64,000 bases of DNA. Origin: Fratercula arctica. Taxonomy: Eukaryota > Chordata > Aves > Charadriiformes > Alcidae. Below are positions 60,736 through 64,000 of the stretch, piece after piece; position 1 is the first letter of the stretch, and every line of letters begins with the position of its first letter. A model generated the notes under the pieces. It was not told the origin of the DNA and did no database searches. It saw only the letters and a list, made by a program, of their open reading frames with translations. A program made the position numbers and the translations under genes. The stretch covers positions 11,267,837 to 11,331,836 of the forward strand of contig CANTUZ010000014.1 of assembly GCA_947846985.1 (NCBI GenBank), in the 5' to 3' direction.

Positions 60736-61235
60736 NNNNNNNNNNNNNNNNNNNNNNNNNNNNNNNNNNNNNNNNNNNNNNNNNNNNNNNNNNNNNNNNN
60801 NNNNNNNNNNNNNNNNNNNNNNNNNNNNNNNNNNNNNNNNNNNNNNNNNNNNNNNNNNNNNNNNNNNNNNNNNNNNNNNNNNNNNNNNNNNNNNNNNNNN
60901 NNNNNNNNNNNNNNNNNNNNNNNNNNNNNNNNNNNNNNNNNNNNNNNNNNNNNNNNNNNNNNNNNNNNNNNNNNNNNNNNNNNNNNNNNNNNNNNNNNNN
61001 NNNNNNNNNNNNNNNNNNNNNNNNNNNNNNNNNNNNNNNNNNNNNNNNNNNNNNNNNNNNNNNNNNNNNNNNNNNNNNNNNNNNNNNNNNNNNNNNNNNN
61101 NNNNNNNNNNNNNNNNNNNNNNNNNNNNNNNNNNNNNNNNNNNNNNNNNNNNNNNNNNNNNNNNNNNNNNNNNNNNNNNNNNNNNNNNNNNNNNNNNNNN
61201 NNNNNNNNNNNNNNNNNNNNNNNNNNNNNNNNNNN
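60736..61235. other. Assembly gap (500 Ns)
   Basis: A run of exactly 500 Ns, probably a placeholder. It lies between the first visible exon of NDRG2 (minus) and the first visible exon of PDZD4 (plus). The 5' exons and promoters of both genes should be here. Confidence 0.99.
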
Positions 61236-61266
61236 GCCCTGACGCCACGGGGGGGGGTCCCGGCAG

Positions 61267-61365
61267 GAGGTGGAGCTGTACAAGGCCAGTCACCGGGACA
61301 AGCTGGGACTCACCGTCTGCTACCGCACGGACGGGGAGGAGGACGCCGGCATCTACGTGGGGGAG
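61267..61365 (+). CDS. PDZD4: PDZD4 exon A (start of PDZ domain)
   Basis: 99 bp, 33 codons from [15 protein letters not shown] to EDAGIYVGE. Human PDZD4 reads [20 protein letters not shown] then TDDEEDLGIYVGE. Acceptor CCCGGCAG, donor GTACGG. Confidence 0.95.
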
Positions 61366-64000
61366 GTACGGGGGTGGGGGGGGGGGGGGGGGGGGGTGTC
61401 CAACCCCCCCGGGGGGCTGGGGGGGGCCCGAGGGAGGGGCTTCCTGGGTATTGGGGAAGTGGGAGGGTCCCGGGGGAGGGGGGGGTGTCAGGGAGCCCAA
61501 AAGGGGGGGGGTCAAATGGAGCCGGGGGGGGGGGGGGGGCGGTGTGTGGGATAAAGGGGGATCTGGGGTGGGGGTGGGAAATGGAGGGTTGCTGCACCCC
61601 CCCCCACCCCCCCCATCACCCCCCCCCCAGGTGGACCCAACAGCATCGCGGCCAAGGACGGGCGCATCCGCGAAGGCGACCGCATCCATCCAGGTGGGGG
61701 TTGGATGGGGGGGGGGGGGGGGGTGGGGGGGCCGGGGGGGGGGTCACTGGCGCCTGCTCACTGTGCTCCCCCCCCCCCAAAGATCAACGGGGTGGAGGTG
61801 CAGGACCGGGAGGAGGCCGTTGCCTTCCTCACCCGGGAGCAGCAAACCAACATCTCCCTCCTCCTCGCCCGCCCCGAGAGCCAGGTACGGCCGCAGGGGG
61901 GGGCGGGGGGGGGCAGGGGGGGGTGCTGGTGGGGGGGGCGGTTCCTAGAGGCCTCTTGGAAGCATTGGGGTGGGGGGGCTGGGAGGGGAAACGGGGGCCA
62001 TAGAGGGTCTGTGGGGTCTTGGGGCTCCTTGGGGGGGTGGGGGGGGGGGTCCTGGGGGAGCACGGGGTCCCAGGGGTGGGCGCTTCATCCCCCGTGTGGG
62101 ACCCTGGGTGGGGGGGTGGGGGGGGGCCCGTAGGGTCTGGGGGTGCCTGACCCCCCCCCCCGCCCCCCCGCCCAGCGCTGGAAGGACAGTGACCGGGAGG
62201 ATTTCCTCGACGACTTCGGCTCGGACGAGGACGGGGAGCTGCGGCAGCGGGGGCCCTGGACCCCCCCCGGGGCAGGTACGGTGGGGGGGGGGGCGGGGGT
62301 CCAGGGGAGGAAAAATGGGGCTGATTGGGGGGGGGGGGGGGGGGGGGCAATAGGGGCACTTAGGGGAGACCAATGGGGTAGATAAAGGGCTCCGGGGGGG
62401 TAGTAGGATCCTGGGGGGGCAAGAGGAGCTCCAGGGGGGGCAGTGGGGGAGATTAAGTAATAGGGGGTCCTGGGAGGGGGGGGGGGTGTAGCTTGGGGGG
62501 GGGGGGCCAGATATGGGGGTCCTGGGAGGCAGTTTGGGTGTCCAGAGGGCAATAGGGGGCAGTTAAGGGGGGGGGGGGGGGGCACGTAGGGTCAGGGGTG
62601 ACATGGGAGGGTGGGGACAGCACGGTGTTGGGGGGGGCAATGGGGGGGCCCGGGGCAGACGGGGGGGGGGGGGGCAATAGGGGAGTCAGAAGGTGCGGGA
62701 TTAAGGGGCAGTGGGTGCCACGGGGTGGGGGGGGGCATCAGTTTTTTGGGGGGGGGGGGTGTTTAAGGGGAAATGGGAGGTCTGTGGGGGGTAACAAGGG
62801 TCTGGGGGGGGGGGGGGGGGCCTCAGATCAGGGTCCGGGGGGGGGCAATGGGCCCTTGGGGTGGGCAGTAGGTTGTCCTGGGGGGAAGGGGGGGGCAACA
62901 GGGGGTTGGGGGGGGGGGGCAAGTGGGGCAATTTGGGGCTGACGAAGGGCTCTAGGTGGGGAATAGGGGGGGGTGCTGGGGGGGGGGGGGGCAGTGGGTT
63001 GTCTGTAGGGCCGTGGGGGTTTTGGGGGGGGGCAGTACGGGGTGCAGGAGGGTAATAGGGGCTTTATGGGGGCAACGGGGGGGTATTAGGGGGCAGAAGG
63101 GCCCTGGTGGGGGGGGGGGGGGGGGCAACAGAGTGCTGGGTGGCAGTGGGTATGCTCGGGGGGGGGGGGGGCAGGAGGAGTCTGGGGGGGATAGTGGGGG
63201 GGGTCCTGGCATGGGGGGGGTCCTGGGGCAGACAGAGGGTGGCGGAGGGGGGTGTGGGGGAGTAATGGGGGGGGGGGGTGTCTTGGGAGGGCCGGGGGAG
63301 CAATGGGGGCTCTGCAGGGGGTCAGTCACCTCCTGCCCCCCCCCCCCCCCCCCCCCCCCCAGCCCCCCAGCCCCGCCACCCCCATCGCCCGCGGGGGCGC
63401 CGAGCCCGACAGCGGCCGTGGGGCGCACGGACGAGAGCACCCGCAACGAGGAGAGCTCGGAGCACGATATGCTGGGGGACGAGGGGGGCGAGGGCCCCCC
63501 CCTAGCGCCCCCCCCGCCCCCCCCGCCGCGCCGGCGGCCCCCCCGCGCCCCCGCCGCAAAGACCCGGACCCCGGGATCGGGATCGGGATCGAGCCCCCGC
63601 CGGCCGCGCGGGAAGAGCCGCAGGCCGGAGCCGGGCCGAGCCCCGGGGGAAGACCCGATCCCGGATCGAGCTCCGGGGTCGGGAGCGGGAAGGGCCAGGC
63701 GGAAAGACCCGGCACCGGATCCGGCGCCGCCGGAGCGGGATTCGCGCCGGCAGCAAGACCCGGCCGGGCGCGGCGGGAAGACCCGGGCGCCGGATCCGCC
63801 CCCCAGCCCGCGGGAAGACCGGGCGCCGGATTCCCCGCGCGTGCCGGAGCGGGGCGCGGGCGGCAGAGGGGGGAAGGAAAACCCAGGCGGCGGGCTCCTC
63901 CGCGGTGCCGGGGCTGAGCCAGGCCGAGCTGCGCCGCTACCGACAAGCTGCGGGGGCGGCTCGGGGGGGCGGCGGGCGGCCGGGCCGAGCTGCGCTGCTG
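61267..64000 (+). CDS. PDZD4: PDZ domain-containing protein 4, incomplete at both ends
   Basis: Plus-strand exons encode the PDZ domain and linker of PDZD4, a cytoplasmic scaffold related to PDZRN3/PDZRN4 but without their RING finger. Seen in order: [20 protein letters not shown] (carboxylate-binding loop LGLTV), [87 protein letters not shown] and, near the window end, [20 protein letters not shown]...DFLDDFGS and ESSEHD(M/L)LGDE are PDZD4-like; PDZRN3/4 diverge there. Exons are plain GT-AG. Single-base discrepancies occur in exons B and E (see those entries). N-terminal exons fall in the upstream gap; the C-terminal half lies beyond the window. Confidence 0.92.
61366..61630 (+). other. PDZD4 intron, G-rich
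   Basis: 265 bp of G-run sequence (runs up to about 20) ending in a C-rich acceptor tract. Nothing else seen. Confidence 0.85.
61631..61693 (+). CDS. PDZD4: PDZD4 exon B, with compensating indels
   Basis: 63 bp between CAG and GTGGGG, the length needed for 21 codons V-D-P-N-S-I then [15 protein letters not shown]. As written, one C is missing after GACC (61636-61638) and one C is surplus in CGCATCCATCCAG (about 61687), so the middle is read one frame off; the two errors cancel. Exon length and both splice sites are intact, which argues for base-call errors rather than decay. Confidence 0.88.
61783..61884 (+). CDS. PDZD4: PDZD4 exon C (end of PDZ domain)
   Basis: 102 bp, 34 codons: [20 protein letters not shown], then [14 protein letters not shown]. 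Human: INGVDVQNREEAVAILSQEE, NTNISLLVARPESQ. Acceptor CCAAAG, donor GTACGG. Confidence 0.95.
62176..62275 (+). CDS. PDZD4: PDZD4 exon D (acidic linker)
   Basis: 100 bp: [33 protein letters not shown] plus one base. Human: [22 protein letters not shown]. The LAK before RW in the human protein is absent here. Acceptor CCCGCCCAG, donor GTACGG. Confidence 0.93.
62276..63362 (+). repeat. PDZD4 intron: G-rich degenerate minisatellite
   Basis: About 1.1 kb of loosely periodic (25-50 bp) G-run units such as GGGGGGCAATAGGGG and GGGGTCCTGGGGGG, ending in an acceptor tract of about 26 C. The sense strand is strongly G-rich. No exon seen. Confidence 0.85.
63363..64000 (+). CDS. PDZD4: PDZD4 exon E, partial, with frame breaks
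   Basis: Two conserved PDZD4 landmarks fix the coding strand: [20 protein letters not shown] from 63421, and [13 protein letters not shown] from 63905 (human VPGLTDEEYERYR). They lie in different frames. EPDSG before GRTDEST needs removal of one C at about 63417 (GGCCGTG for GGCGTG); a further surplus base lies between the landmarks; and CGACAAGCTG needs one base fewer to continue as an L-R-rich helix. Between the landmarks is a GC-rich minisatellite of GGGAAGACCCG...CCGGATC words. Phase with exon D is also one step off, so an unseen small exon or another indel is possible. Confidence 0.8.
63557..63840 (+). repeat. Coding minisatellite in PDZD4 exon E
   Basis: AAGACCCG followed by CCGGATC or CGGGATC recurs at about 63557, 63647, 63701, 63751, 63774 and 63811. 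A GGATCG triplet run lies at about 63573. It sits where human PDZD4 has a poorly conserved linker. Confidence 0.7.

Noticed and set aside
61267..64000. PDZRN3 or PDZRN4 instead of PDZD4
   Set aside because: The PDZ domain is similar in all three, but the RWKDSDR...FLDDFGS linker and [11 protein letters not shown] fit PDZD4; PDZRN3 differs at both places. The RING region that would decide it independently is not in the window.
1..64000. Transposable elements, tRNA, rRNA or telomeric TTAGGG arrays
   Set aside because: I found no LINE, LTR or DNA-transposon coding motifs, no cloverleaf, and no TTAGGG tandem run on either strand.

Overview
The window looks like a gene-poor, very GC-rich piece of a vertebrate chromosome, most likely a bird microchromosome of the small 'dot' class. 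Two recognisable vertebrate genes with short GT-AG exons sit among long minisatellite arrays, and there are no prokaryotic genes. The species call is inference; the two gene calls rest on protein families recalled from memory, without a database search.

Layout. (1) 1-41155 is one unbroken satellite with a monomer of about 33 bp (roughly 1,250 copies). Nearly every monomer carries the CRE-like near-palindrome GTGACRTCAC. It is arranged in higher-order repeats of about 1.6, 2.5-3.06, 2.79 and 5.1 kb, and ends at a run of Ns (41156-41654). (2) 41655-42830 is a 142-bp tandem repeat built on the palindrome CTGGTGGCCACCAG. (3) 43234-43335 is a lone candidate exon that would encode a membrane-spanning segment; AATAAA follows at 43439, then a C-rich array. 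(4) 43871-44283 is a CpG-island promoter with no identifiable gene attached. (5) 45635-59434, minus strand, is an NDRG2-type gene (N-myc downstream-regulated, inactive alpha/beta-hydrolase fold). Twelve exons with nearly perfect phase agreement can be placed; the N-terminal exons are missing. Every long intron is filled with its own minisatellite. (6) A 500-N gap at 60736-61235 lies where the 5' ends of both genes should be. (7) 61267-64000, plus strand, is PDZD4: the PDZ domain over three exons, an acidic linker exon, and the start of a long, disrupted exon that runs off the window.

The two genes are head to head across the gap. Several exons need single-base corrections to stay in frame (two in NDRG2, at G/C homopolymers; five in PDZD4). 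This looks more like consensus error in a difficult GC-rich assembly than gene decay, but that is not proven. Almost all long open frames in the window are artefacts of repeats with periods of 33, 21 or 165 bp, all multiples of three. The most interesting non-coding signals are a compact cluster of nuclear-receptor DR1, E-box and GC-box sites woven between tiny NDRG2 exons (47.8-48.3 kb), five CArG boxes in the next intron, and the satellite's GTGACATCAC word recurring four times inside NDRG2 introns.
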